64,000 nt of DNA from JABAAI01 sp965261955 (GTDB lineage: Bacteria > Spirochaetota > Leptospiria > Leptospirales > Leptonemataceae), in assembly GCA_965261955.1 (NCBI GenBank), contig CBDHEM010000069.1:1116001-1180000 (forward strand). The letters are read 5' to 3'. This document shows, in pieces, positions 8,912-17,592 of this stretch (its first letter is position 1; every line of letters begins with the position of its first letter). The position numbers and the translations under genes are program-made. Under the pieces are notes generated by a model, which saw only the letters and a program-made list of their open reading frames with translations, did no database searches and was not told the origin of the DNA.

Positions 8912-10240
8912 TTACTTCTGAAGCTTAGTTACTTTTGCCAAAAAAGAACCCTTAGCTAAACGTACATCTACTATTTCATCTACATGGATTTCTTCACTAC
9001 TAGCAACACTTTCTTTGTTTTCGTTCAAAACAATAGCATAACCACGAGTAAGAGTATCCAAAGGGCTAAAATTTTGTAAACGTTCCCAAAGTAATTCATA
9101 GCTTTGACGGAGTACGGTTACATTTTTTTCATAAAACATTCTGGGCAAATAAGAAAAACGTTCATAAGTAGAGCATGCCTTTTGATGTATACTTTGAATC
9201 GTATCTTGTATTCTCCTCTCGATGTGATCCAAGGATAGCCAGCGCTCTTGGAGTAAAAAAAGAGGCTCTTCATAAACACGTGACTGGAGTATTTTATCTA
9301 ATTTTTGTTGCCATTCACGATTATAATTTTCCAAAGAAACACGCATGCGTACGGTGTTTTCCTCAAGAAAATCTAGTAGCTCATATATATTCGGAATTAC
9401 TTGTTCAGCAGCGGCCGTTGGGGTTGGGGCTGAATAGTCCGCAACAAGATCACTCAAAGGGCTATCAATCTCATGTCCCACAGCCGAAACAATAGGTATA
9501 GAGCAGTCTGTTATGGCTCGCAAAACACTTTCATCATTAAAAGCTAATAAATCTTCAAATGACCCTCCTCCTCTTCCTAGTATAATGACATCTACCTTTA
9601 GTGTTGCTGATTGCAGATTTTGAATAGCCGAGACAATGGATGCAGGGGCAGTAGGCCCCTGAACCTGACACGGGGCTAGAATGATGTTTAGGTTAGGATA
9701 ACGCTCTAAAGCAATACGCATAATATCTTTTACGGCAGCACCGGAAGCTGCTGTTGCAATTCCTAAAGTAACAGGCAAAAAAGGGAGACTTTTTTTGCGA
9801 TCTATATCAAAGAGGCCTTCACTTTTCAAACGTTTTTTGATTTCTTCAATTTCGAGTCGTAATTCTCCTTCACCGGCTAGTATAGCACGCTGTACATTGA
9901 ATTGGTACCCTCCTCTTTGAATATAGGAACGCACACTTCCAAAAATCAGTACTTTTATGCCATTTTTTAGAGCCAAATGTCGATATCGTAGATTACTCCC
10001 TTTGAAGAAGGTACAATGTAATTGAGATTTTTCGTCTTTTACAGAAAAGTATATATGCCCACTAGAGTGCTTCACTAAATTCAGAAGTTCTCCCTCAACC
10101 CAAAGATTTTGAAGTTCTGTTTCCGATTCTAAACGACCCCGAACGATTTCATTAAACCGAGTTACGCTATATGAGAGCCTTTGACTCTCACCCAACAGAG
10201 AGGAAGACGTTTGCTTTTTGGTATCCAAATCAAATGGCAT
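8912..10240 (-). CDS. xseA: Exodeoxyribonuclease VII large subunit
   Basis: 442 residues. It is the catalytic subunit of the ssDNA exonuclease that trims in both directions. An N-terminal OB-fold (about 25-120, containing LWVEGELLNLVKHSSGHIYF) precedes the catalytic domain with GRGGGSFEDLLAFNDE and SAVGHEIDSPLSDLVAD (about 215-280). A long coiled-coil region follows, ending in the family C-terminus PLDTLTRGYAIV. Length is typical. No small-subunit gene (xseB) is adjacent, which is unusual but not rare. The P450 gene diverges 26 bp away, so their promoters must lie inside each other's coding region or overlap. Confidence 0.95.
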   Translation of the reverse strand: MPFDLDTKKQTSSSLLGESQRLSYSVTRFNEIVRGRLESETELQNLWVEGELLNLVKHSSGHIYFSVKDEKSQLHCTFFKGSNLRYRHLALKNGIKVLIFGSVRSYIQRGGYQFNVQRAILAGEGELRLEIEEIKKRLKSEGLFDIDRKKSLPFLPVTLGIATAASGAAVKDIMRIALERYPNLNIILAPCQVQGPTAPASIVSAIQNLQSATLKVDVIILGRGGGSFEDLLAFNDESVLRAITDCSIPIVSAVGHEIDSPLSDLVADYSAPTPTAAAEQVIPNIYELLDFLEENTVRMRVSLENYNREWQQKLDKILQSRVYEEPLFLLQERWLSLDHIERRIQDTIQSIHQKACSTYERFSYLPRMFYEKNVTVLRQSYELLWERLQNFSPLDTLTRGYAIVLNENKESVASSEEIHVDEIVDVRLAKGSFLAKVTKLQK

Positions 10241-10266
10241 AAAAAGAGTAAACCAAGGTACAAAGA

Positions 10267-11640
10267 ATGGCCTATACTGGCAACATATTACAATTCACAA
10301 AAAATCCTCTTGAGTTTCTCAAAGAGGCCACAAAAAAACATGGAGATATTGTACCATTGCAAAAATACAAATATCCAGTATATCTTTTCACACATCCAAA
10401 TTATATCAAAAGTGTTTTAGTCACAAACAATCGTCATGTGAAACAAGGCCGTGCTCATCGTAAGTTAAAATTTTTATTAGGAAATGGACTTCTCACGAGT
10501 GACGGAAACCTGCATCGCAAACAAAGACAAAAAGCCCAACCTTTTTTTCATCATAAACAAATAGCAAAACTCACAAATCTAATGTATGAAGAAACAAAGC
10601 AATGCCTTACAAATTGGAAAGAAAATATTTCTCTAGATCTTCTCTCCGAAACTAAAAAAATTTCTTTGCACATTGCGCAACGAGCTTTTTTTGATAGCGT
10701 AGTACCCATTGATTTGAAAAGCTTACAATCGTCTGTACAGTCTGTTAACCAAAATGTTATTTATAACTCACTACATACTCATCTTTTTTCGACTACTCCT
10801 TTTAAAAAGAAACGGGAAGGGATCATTTCCCTACAAAGTTCAACAGATTCACAAAAAAAAAATACTCTATTTACTTTTTCCAAAAGTGTAGCTTTTTTAA
10901 AAAATACACTCCGAGAGACTCTTGCGACTCATGAAAAAGTAGACTATAAAAATGCAAACAAAAACTGCTTCCAACGCAGGGGGATACTATCCAGTTTTTT
11001 TGATGAAACAGAAAATAAATTGGAACAAGCTCTAACACTTTTTTTAGCTAGCTTTGAAACAACTTCCAATGCACTCATTTGGTGTCTGTGTCTACTGCAC
11101 CAACATCCCCAAGTACTAAAAAAAGTGCAAAAAGAAATACAAACAGTCCTAGGCAAGCAAGCCATCACCTTTAATGATATTCCGAAATTACATTACGTAC
11201 AAAATATCTTTCTAGAAGCTCTTCGCCTATATCCTCCTGTATGGATTACTGCTAGAACGGTAATTGAAGAGTTCTCAATTAATGGACATTTAATTCCAAA
11301 AAATTCGGAACTACTAGTTTCACAATATTTAACGCATAGAGATCCTCGCTGGTTTCATAACCCTAATGAGTTTCAACCCGAACGATGGGACTCTGGTTTT
11401 CAAAACAAATTGCCTAGCTGTGCTTATTTCCCTTTCGGAATGGGAGCGCGCCAATGTATAGGGGAACACTTTGCTCGCCTAGAGATACTGATTGTTTTGA
11501 GTACCATACTACAAAAATATGAACTAAAAATTCAAATCAATAAAATGCCTACTCTCAATCCACAAATTGGCCTATCCCCTTTAGAAAAAAACATAGTAAT
11601 GAAAAGTAAAAAGAGAGTTTCTTTCCATAAGGAGGATTGA
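10267..11640 (+). CDS. Cytochrome P450
   Basis: 457 residues. It is a heme-thiolate monooxygenase by family. The heme-binding loop is FPFGMGARQCIG with the axial Cys near residue 397, the ExxR pair is EALR in the K helix, and the I-helix oxygen-activation segment reads ASFETTSN (usual (A/G)GxxT with Ser for Gly). The PERW motif (QPERWDSG) is also present. No N-terminal membrane anchor is seen, so it is soluble. Its resemblance is to the CYP102/CYP4-like fatty-acid type rather than short camphor-type P450s, judging from PERF-type and I-helix sequence; the substrate is unknown. No ferredoxin or reductase gene is nearby. It is flanked by opposing genes and is probably monocistronic. Confidence 0.92.
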   Translation: MAYTGNILQFTKNPLEFLKEATKKHGDIVPLQKYKYPVYLFTHPNYIKSVLVTNNRHVKQGRAHRKLKFLLGNGLLTSDGNLHRKQRQKAQPFFHHKQIAKLTNLMYEETKQCLTNWKENISLDLLSETKKISLHIAQRAFFDSVVPIDLKSLQSSVQSVNQNVIYNSLHTHLFSTTPFKKKREGIISLQSSTDSQKKNTLFTFSKSVAFLKNTLRETLATHEKVDYKNANKNCFQRRGILSSFFDETENKLEQALTLFLASFETTSNALIWCLCLLHQHPQVLKKVQKEIQTVLGKQAITFNDIPKLHYVQNIFLEALRLYPPVWITARTVIEEFSINGHLIPKNSELLVSQYLTHRDPRWFHNPNEFQPERWDSGFQNKLPSCAYFPFGMGARQCIGEHFARLEILIVLSTILQKYELKIQINKMPTLNPQIGLSPLEKNIVMKSKKRVSFHKED

Positions 11641-11662
11641 CCATATCTAAAGATAGTCTAGA

Positions 11663-13699
11663 TTAATTTGTGAAAAGTTTTTGATAGGCTATTTTTAGAT
11701 TTTCAAAATTTGTATGCAGTTGAGCTTTCGGAAGGGTTTCTAGTATCTCTTTTCCATATGATTTTTTTTGCAAACGAGGATCAAGAATAGAAACAACCCC
11801 ACGATCCTGAAAAGACCGAATCAAACGACCAAAACCCTGTCGCATGCTCAAAATAGCCGTTGGTAGCTGTAAATTATAAAAGGGGTTTCCACCCATTTTT
11901 TTTTCTATCTCCATTCGTGCGGCTAAGACAGGTTCATCTGGAACAGAAAAAGGGATACGTGTGATAATCACCATGCGCAAATGATCACCCGGAATATCTA
12001 TACCCTGCCAAAAAGTTGCTAAACCAAATAAGACCCCATTATTTTTCGACATATTTTTGAAAAATAAATCTAAGGCCCTATTCGCACTACCCAAACTCAC
12101 CTGACTGCATATCCTATATTTCTTTTCTGCAAAATCAGACTCACTTTCGAGTAGTGCCTCTGTTTTTTTTAAAGACTTTATGGAAGTAAAAAGAACAAAA
12201 GCACCTCCACGACTTAGTTGCAATAAGGCATGGATTTCTCTGCAAATATCTATATAAAACTGCTCTTCAGCATATACAGGATCTGCTATACTTTTTGGTA
12301 AATAGAGTATAGCTTGTTTTTTATAGTCAAATGGAGAAGAAAGTTTTATATTTGTGGGTAATGTATCATTTGAAAAACCCAATTCCTTTCCGAAATAAGA
12401 AAAGGGATTTTTAGAGTTAGTACTTAATGTTGCAGAAGTAAAAATAACGCTAGAGACTTGAGACAAAACTTTTTCTTGGATGAGATGAGAACTCGATAAA
12501 GGAGTATTGAATATGCCTATATCATAGGAAACATTCCATGTCTTTTCGTTTCTTTCGATATTTGTTTTTGGGATTTTTTCTAGCCAAATGACTTCTTTGC
12601 TTTCTTTTACCCCAGCCAATTTTTCTAAAAGGGACCGATTTTTTTTAATTTGTTCTAGTTGTGTTTGGACTTTGAGTTCATCCACATAGAGTTCTATATT
12701 ATTTTTTTGATCTAAATCAAGTTCTTGTTGAGAAGATAACTGTGACTTTTTTTTTTCCCATTCCCTTTCTAGCTTTTCTAAAATATTGATGATTTGAAAG
12801 GCTCCTGGCAGAGGTAATTCAGAAGTGATTCTCAATTTCTTTTTTGAATGGGCTTCAAATATATTTTTACATTCAAGATAAAGTAAATTGAGACTATCTG
12901 CATTTTTTTTACTTTTGGCTTGCGTTTCTTTTAGTAAGATACTCAATTCTTGCATGCTGGTTTGACTAGAAAAAGCGTTCTGAATAATTCTGGGAAGGCT
13001 GTGGGATTCATCCACAATCAGTTCCGTAAATTCCGGTAGTAACTTACCATCCAGCACAAAATGATTAGCAAGTAAACTATGGTTGACCACCAAAATGCTA
13101 GCCCTTTGCCATAAGCGACGAGCCACAAAATATGGAGAAATTTCATAATATGGACAACGTTTACTTAAACAATTTCTAGTCTCTCTGTGTATATTATTCC
13201 AAAAGCGAAAGGGTAAATCCCCATCATAATCATGCTGAATACCACTAGGCGATTTTTTTTCCCAATCCAGGAATTTCGTAAGGCCACCATTTAATGAAAA
13301 ATTAGCATCAATGTCTCCTTTTTCCAAAGTTTCATTCAATCGACGTTTACAAACAAAATTAGAAGCCCCTAGACAAAGTTCTGCTTTTAATTTTGTTCCT
13401 AAAATAGATTGGGCCAAAGGAATGTCCTTTGTGAGTAATTGTTTCTGAAGAGATTTTGTTTCCGTTGATATAGCCACGCGAAGTTTTGATTTGTGGGCTA
13501 CCCAAAGGAGTGGAAGTAAATATGCTAGAGTTTTCCCAATACCTGTCCCAGCTTCTAAAAGCAATATTTCTTTTTCTTCGATGCATTGGAAAATAGCTTC
13601 AGCCATTTCTTCTTGAGAAGAACGATACTCATAATCACTCCAAATTTCTTGGATCCCTTTCCCATTTTTTGTAAAATAATCTAGTGGAGAATCTTTCAT
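11663..13699 (-). CDS. DinG/YoaA-like superfamily 2 DNA helicase with an altered Fe-S site
   Basis: 678 residues. It is an XPD-type 5'-3' helicase by family. Motif I is EAGTGIGKT (49-57), the DEAH-like box is VDESH, motif VI is QGFGRLIRS near the C-terminus, and GVLFGLATFWQGIDIPG is the typical motif V region. The Fe-S domain shows C117, C177 and C182 with the C-x4-C spacing of DinG. The position five residues after C182, where the fourth Cys is expected, is Ser188 (PYYEISPYF). The cluster may be three-Cys/one-Ser ligated or absent. The gene converges with the P450 gene and has no operon partner. Confidence 0.87.
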   Translation of the reverse strand: MKDSPLDYFTKNGKGIQEIWSDYEYRSSQEEMAEAIFQCIEEKEILLLEAGTGIGKTLAYLLPLLWVAHKSKLRVAISTETKSLQKQLLTKDIPLAQSILGTKLKAELCLGASNFVCKRRLNETLEKGDIDANFSLNGGLTKFLDWEKKSPSGIQHDYDGDLPFRFWNNIHRETRNCLSKRCPYYEISPYFVARRLWQRASILVVNHSLLANHFVLDGKLLPEFTELIVDESHSLPRIIQNAFSSQTSMQELSILLKETQAKSKKNADSLNLLYLECKNIFEAHSKKKLRITSELPLPGAFQIINILEKLEREWEKKKSQLSSQQELDLDQKNNIELYVDELKVQTQLEQIKKNRSLLEKLAGVKESKEVIWLEKIPKTNIERNEKTWNVSYDIGIFNTPLSSSHLIQEKVLSQVSSVIFTSATLSTNSKNPFSYFGKELGFSNDTLPTNIKLSSPFDYKKQAILYLPKSIADPVYAEEQFYIDICREIHALLQLSRGGAFVLFTSIKSLKKTEALLESESDFAEKKYRICSQVSLGSANRALDLFFKNMSKNNGVLFGLATFWQGIDIPGDHLRMVIITRIPFSVPDEPVLAARMEIEKKMGGNPFYNLQLPTAILSMRQGFGRLIRSFQDRGVVSILDPRLQKKSYGKEILETLPKAQLHTNFENLKIAYQKLFTN

Positions 13700-14078
13700 A
13701 ATTTGTTGTGCTTATTTTTTCAAAAATGGTCCTTTAATTTTTTGGGATGAAATGGTAAAATGCACCACTAGTCCGAAGCCGTCTTAAAGAAAACCTCTTT
13801 TTGGCTTTGTTTACTTATCTTTACAATACAGTAACGATAAGTAAACCTAAAGAAAGATAAAACAGATATGAAAAATAAGTGAAATTGTAAAAGTAAAATA
13901 AGCAGATAAAATTTTCGAACCGCTTTTCTACACAAAAAATATGGGCTCTTTTCAGAGCCCATAAAGAGTTACACGAATGATATTACTATATTCGGTTTAC
14001 TCTTTTTTTTGCACAAAACTTTTCTATAATCGATAAAATAAAATAGCTATTCTTTTATAAAATTACTTTATTATGTCT
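13700..14078. other. 379-bp intergenic region
   Basis: AT-rich spacer between the DinG-like and lysozyme-like genes, both on the minus strand. It contains the intrinsic terminator listed separately. A 64-codon minus-strand frame at 13768-13962 overlaps that terminator and has no family resemblance, so I do not call it. The remainder presumably holds the promoter of the helicase gene; no clear -35/-10 pair stands out. Confidence 0.5.
13933..13962 (-). terminator. Intrinsic terminator downstream of the lysozyme-like gene
   Basis: Read on the minus strand, an ATGGGCTC / GAGCCCAT stem (8 bp or more, 6-nt loop) is followed directly by ATTTTTT. It lies about 115 bp after the stop of the gene at 14079-14729 and should end leftward transcription before the helicase gene. 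Confidence 0.75.
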
Positions 14079-14729
14079 TTAAAATAAGCGCCCATTACGT
14101 ATCATCCATTTTTCATAATATCGCATCCGTTTTAAGCCACGCTTCACATAGCCTTTATGATAGGTTTTCCCATCTGGACGGCCTGTGTTATGGATGCGGA
14201 AGCAAGATTCCCAGTGACCACGACGGGCATATTTTCCATATTGTTTTTCCATCCAAATAATAGCCCATTGTAAATGATATTTCCCACTCAATTCTTTGAT
14301 AGTACAGCCAATTTGGAGACAATGGTACCCCATTAGTTGGGTTGGGCCGTAACTTGTCGCCAGTTGCCGTAATTCGCCATCATTGCGCCTTTTCACAGCC
14401 TTTCTCGATATACTACCAAAGGTTTTCCCACTATACTTTAATTCTTTCAAGCGTTTATAGATATGTTTTTCAAAACGTTTGCTTTCCCAATTCCCGGGGG
14501 GGGAGGTCTCTAGGCTAATTAGAGCTGCAAGATATGCCTCTGGAATGAGCGTACCATGACTAGCTTGCCATATTTTTTCATGAAAGGCATGATAGAGTTG
14601 GAACATAATGACATCCCCATAGCTAACTGGACAGCCCACAAAAAAAAATGACATCACAAAAATAAAGACACGTAGTCTTATAAAATACAAAAGATTTTTT
14701 ATTTTTGGCAAAACTTGTACTGCAAGCAT
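14079..14729 (-). CDS. Lysozyme/transglycosylase-like exported protein
   Basis: 216 residues with a hydrophobic N-terminus ending in FFFVGC, a plausible lipobox, so it is probably a lipoprotein or exported. The mature part begins with an AYLAALISLETSPPGNWES segment containing a candidate catalytic Glu, then YGPTQLMGYH, then CFRIHNTGRPDGKTYHKGYV. This order (Glu, a GPxQ(L/I)M element, an N-T-G/Y loop) is that of lysozyme-fold peptidoglycan hydrolases, although sequence similarity to SLT domains is weak. A second transglycosylase lies directly upstream on the same strand, so the two may be a wall-remodelling pair. The substrate assignment is inferred from the motif order only. Confidence 0.6.
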   Translation of the reverse strand: MLAVQVLPKIKNLLYFIRLRVFIFVMSFFFVGCPVSYGDVIMFQLYHAFHEKIWQASHGTLIPEAYLAALISLETSPPGNWESKRFEKHIYKRLKELKYSGKTFGSISRKAVKRRNDGELRQLATSYGPTQLMGYHCLQIGCTIKELSGKYHLQWAIIWMEKQYGKYARRGHWESCFRIHNTGRPDGKTYHKGYVKRGLKRMRYYEKWMIRNGRLF

Positions 14730-14788
14730 ACTTTCTGATTATCAAAAACAATGAAACTAGCAAAGTCTTTTTTAATTATGAAATATCT

Positions 14789-15364
14789 TTAAAGTCGATT
14801 ACGAACTTTTGTGATATAATCTTGTGTCTCTTTATAGGGTGGGACACCATTATATTTTTTTACAGCACCCGGACCTGCATTATAGGCAGCCAGAGCTAAA
14901 TTCACGTCGCCAAAACGTTCTGCCATAGACTTTAAATAGCGAATACCACCGGATAGATTTTGCTGGGGGTCAAGTGGATTGACTCCTAGAGTTTGGGCTG
15001 TTTTTGGCATCAGTTGCATCAGACCAAGGGCACCTTTGGGTGAACGGGCCATAGCCTTTCCACCACTTTCAACTTGTACTAAAGCTTGGACTAATTTTGG
15101 GGAGACCCCGTGTCGGGTAGATTCACGCTCAATCATGGCATTCAATTCACTGGAAAAGCTTTTCCCTGTGGATCTTAATTTTTTTTCATATGGGCGCCTA
15201 TCCAGACCACTAGAGGACCATTGCTCTATTCTCTGATTAGAAAGGGAGTGGTTTTGTACATACTCATTTCTTTCTTGAAAGCGTAGTGGCAGTTGGGAGC
15301 TACCACTCATCTGCATTATGTCTCTTATCCTTTTGTGAATACGATTCCAGCCGTTTATTTCCAT
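14789..15364 (-). CDS. SLT-domain lytic transglycosylase
   Basis: 191 residues from the ATG at 15362-15364, chosen because AAGG lies 5 nt upstream; an earlier start would add 18 residues. The C-terminal ~110 residues are a classical Slt/MltE-like domain: LVQALVQVESGG (catalytic Glu), SPKGALGLMQLMPKTAQTLGV, NLSGGIRYL and LALAAYNAGPGAVKKYNGVPPYKETQ. These enzymes cleave the MurNAc-GlcNAc bond to form 1,6-anhydro ends. No signal peptide is visible at this start, so export may be through a flagellar or other route; I cannot decide. The gene lies upstream of another lysozyme-like gene. Confidence 0.88.
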   Translation of the reverse strand: MEINGWNRIHKRIRDIMQMSGSSQLPLRFQERNEYVQNHSLSNQRIEQWSSSGLDRRPYEKKLRSTGKSFSSELNAMIERESTRHGVSPKLVQALVQVESGGKAMARSPKGALGLMQLMPKTAQTLGVNPLDPQQNLSGGIRYLKSMAERFGDVNLALAAYNAGPGAVKKYNGVPPYKETQDYITKVRNRL

Positions 15365-15442
15365 ACCCGCCTTATCGGAATATATTTTATTTTTTAAAGA
15401 AAAATACAGAAAATACAAAGAAAAAATCTATAATACAGTATA

Positions 15443-15550
15443 GGACTGTTGCGAAATGTAAATAATTGCAAATAAAAGCCGTAAAATGCTAATATAAGGG
15501 CATTTTAGACGGGTAGTTTCTTATTTTTCTGCATTTTGTAACAATATCAT
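15443..15550. repeat. Dispersed ~100-bp GTTGC-ended repeat, copy 1
   Basis: Begins GGACTGTTGCGAAATG and ends CATTTTGTAACA, so the ends are imperfect inverted repeats. The interior has CGTAAAATG and GGGCATTTTA blocks. The same arrangement recurs at 17500-17592, 37871-37983, 39138-39257, about 46588-46750 and 53375-53470. It has no coding capacity and is MITE-like. Confidence 0.65.
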
Positions 15551-15719
15551 TATAGGAATTCTTACCGACTGTTTTTTTTGGGACTATAATGTGACAGAAA
15601 CAAAAATCCTAAGTTGTCTACTGAGAAAGAAAAGAACGTAGAAAATCGGATAACAAGGGCTTGTCTCAAATTCCATTTGACCCTGAAAAAAATCATAAGA
15701 GCATGACCCACAAGATTTG

Positions 15720-15790
15720 GGCGTCGTAGCCAAGTGGTAAGGCAGGGCTCTGCAAAAGCCCCACCGCCGGTTCAAATCCGGCCGACGCCT
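15720..15790 (+). tRNA. tRNA-Cys (GCA)
   Basis: A 71-nt cloverleaf with GGCGTCG/CGACGCC acceptor arms and an anticodon loop CTGCAAA carrying GCA. The T-arm is GCCGGTTCAAATCCGGC and the discriminator is T. It lies 20 bp before tRNA-Leu on the same strand. Confidence 0.95.
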
Positions 15791-15810
15791 CGGTTTTTGA
15801 CAACAGTTTT

Positions 15811-15893
15811 GCCCGGGTGATGGAATTGGTAGACATACAGGACTTAAAATCCTGGGGCCTCGTGCCGTGCGGGTTCAATTCCCGCCCCGGGTA
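15811..15893 (+). tRNA. tRNA-Leu (TAA)
   Basis: An 83-nt class II tRNA. The acceptor is GCCCGGG with CCCGGGT (terminal G-U), the anticodon stem CAGGA/TCCTG encloses CTTAAAA with TAA, and a long variable arm (GGGCCTCGTGCC) follows. The T-arm is GCGGGTTCAATTCCCGC and the discriminator is A. Confidence 0.95.
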
Positions 15894-15901
15894 AGTAAAA
15901 C

Positions 15902-16984
15902 TTATAAATTTTGTAATAAACTTTCCTTTTCCGTCTGTATAAGGGAAGAGAGAAGGCCATCCATTTCACCATTGACTAGGGCTTCTAGATTATAAGCCGT
16001 ATAGGAGATACGGTGATCCGTAATTCTTCCCTGGGGAAAGTTATAGGTGCGAATGCGCTCTGAGCGGTCTCCTGACTTAATTTGCTCCCTCTTGAGTGCA
16101 TTTTCTTCTTGATGGGCTTCTCTCTCTTTTATCTCAGCCAGACGAGAGCGTAAAACATTCATGGCTCTAGCCTTATTTTTGTGTTGGGATCGTTCATCCT
16201 GACAGGAAACAACAATACCAGATGGTATATGTGTAATGCGTATGGCTGATTCTGTTTTGTTAATGTGCTGACCACCTGCCCCACTAGCCCGAAATACATC
16301 TATTTGCAAATCAGAATCTTGTATAGTCACTTCGCTTTCGTCTCTTTCTGGTAAAACAGCAACCGTTACCGCACTAGTGTGTATGCGGCCATTACTTTCG
16401 GTGGACGGAATGCGTTGGACGCGATGTATACCGCCTTCTTGATGTAAAAAATGGTAGGCCTTCTCTCCTCTCACAGCAAAGATTACTTCTTTATATCCTC
16501 CCAACTCTGTAGGGCTACTATGAATCAATTCTATTTTTAGTTCTTTCTGTTCTGCAAAGCGCATATACATACGCATTAGATCCGCTACAAATAAAGAGGC
16601 TTCTTCCCCTCCCGTACCAGAACGTATTTCTATGTAGATATTTCGGCCTTCATGGGGATTATGGGGTATAAATAAAAACTCGATATTTTTCTTCTCTTCC
16701 TTTAGCTTTTCTTCTAGCTCCCTTGCTTCCTCTTTGGCCATGTTGCGAAGGGTTTTATCCGTTTCTTCTTCGGAGGAAAGCTGCTGAGCTTGTTCCCAAT
16801 GTTGGTAGGTTTTTAGGTAATCTACCATCTTCTTGATCGTAGGTGCAAGGCGGGCGTGCTCTTGGGTTACGTTTTTTAAACGTTCTAGATCATTAGCACA
16901 GGAAGGATCTCCTAGGGTTTCTTCTAGTTCTGCAAAGCGTTCTTGCTCTTTTTGGATTTTTTCGATCAGTGGTTCGACTAACAT
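15902..16984 (-). CDS. prfA: Peptide chain release factor 1
   Basis: 360 residues, the canonical RF1 length. It recognises UAA and UAG and triggers peptide release. The catalytic GGQ motif is in ASGAGGQHINKTESA. The recognition region reads PTE (HSSPTELGG is in domain 2; the RF1-type tripeptide region lies near RIPSTESNGR), and RSGTGGEEASLF and RTYNFPQGRITDHRI are family signatures. I see no in-frame TGA near the start, so no RF2-type frameshift. It converges with tRNA-Leu and lies just downstream of tRNA-Arg. No prmC gene follows. Confidence 0.96.
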   Translation of the reverse strand: MLVEPLIEKIQKEQERFAELEETLGDPSCANDLERLKNVTQEHARLAPTIKKMVDYLKTYQHWEQAQQLSSEEETDKTLRNMAKEEARELEEKLKEEKKNIEFLFIPHNPHEGRNIYIEIRSGTGGEEASLFVADLMRMYMRFAEQKELKIELIHSSPTELGGYKEVIFAVRGEKAYHFLHQEGGIHRVQRIPSTESNGRIHTSAVTVAVLPERDESEVTIQDSDLQIDVFRASGAGGQHINKTESAIRITHIPSGIVVSCQDERSQHKNKARAMNVLRSRLAEIKEREAHQEENALKREQIKSGDRSERIRTYNFPQGRITDHRISYTAYNLEALVNGEMDGLLSSLIQTEKESLLQNL

Positions 16985-17008
16985 CGTATTTTACCTTTAT
17001 ACGTATTT

Positions 17009-17080
17009 TGCCCCCGACAGGAATCGAACCTGTGCACATGGTTTAGGAAACCACTGCTCTATCCCCTGAGCTACGGGGGC
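17009..17080 (-). tRNA. tRNA-Arg (CCT)
   Basis: On the minus strand: GCCCCCG/CGGGGGC acceptor arms, D-arm AGCTCAGGGGATAGAGCA, anticodon stem-loop with CCT between TGGTTT and AAACCA, T-arm ACAGGTTCGATTCCTGT, discriminator A. It lies 24 bp upstream of the prfA start. Confidence 0.95.
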
Positions 17081-17082
17081 TG

Positions 17083-17122
17083 AAAAACCCATAGGGACAA
17101 GATTCATCTAGTCCCTGTGGGG
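17083..17122 (-). terminator. Intrinsic terminator just upstream of tRNA-Arg
   Basis: Read on the minus strand, an 11-bp stem (CCCACAGGGAC pairs with GTCCCTATGGG, one G-U) with a 12-nt loop is followed by TTTTT. It lies 2 bp before the first base of tRNA-Arg and would stop leftward transcripts from upstream. Confidence 0.7.
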
Positions 17123-17499
17123 AACACACGTAATTTTGTGCATAATTATCATGCTGTGGACTTCCCACGCTTTGACAACTGAATTTCGTACCCACGTCTG
17201 TTTTTACTATGTATACCAAAAGCCTGCCTAACATGCTTTCCTCTTTTGCAGAGAAGAGAGAGAGTATAGGTGTTTTTCAAGAAATATGTATTTTGATTAT
17301 TTTGTATTACAATAATAAACCTAAAAATTTCTCTTTGTTTAGGTCGTCATTTGGGTTAAAAATAAAAAGCCTGTTTTTTGTTTATAATAAGATGAGTTTT
17401 TTGATATTATGCCCTAATAAAGCCATAAAATAAAATTCTACTTTGCCTATTACTTGTCCAGCCCTCTCTTCACAAATTAAAATTTCATTTCTATGGTGA
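17123..17499. other. AT-rich intergenic region
   Basis: Nothing convincing is coded here. A weak inverted repeat (ACCTAAA / TTTAGGT, 12 nt apart) lies near 17320-17345. The region ends at the second copy of the GTTGC-ended repeat. Confidence 0.4.
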
Positions 17500-17592
17500 G
17501 GCTGTTGCAAAATACAAAAAAACAAGAAAACACCTGCATAGAATGCCTTGAATCGACATTTTATTTGTAATTCTTTACATTTCGCAACAGCC
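17500..17592. repeat. Dispersed GTTGC-ended repeat, copy 2
   Basis: A 93-bp element with GGCTGTTGCAAAAT at one end and ATTTCGCAACAGCC at the other, the clearest terminal inverted repeats of the family. It abuts the stop codon of the hydrolase-like gene. The interior includes AGAATGCCTTGAATCGACAT, related to copies 3 and 4. Confidence 0.75.

Noticed and set aside
9175..9495. 106-codon plus-strand ORF inside xseA
   Set aside because: Antisense to a well-conserved gene; no family resemblance.
13768..13962. 64-codon minus-strand gene
   Set aside because: It overlaps a clear terminator, is very hydrophobic and AT-driven, and has no ribosome site.
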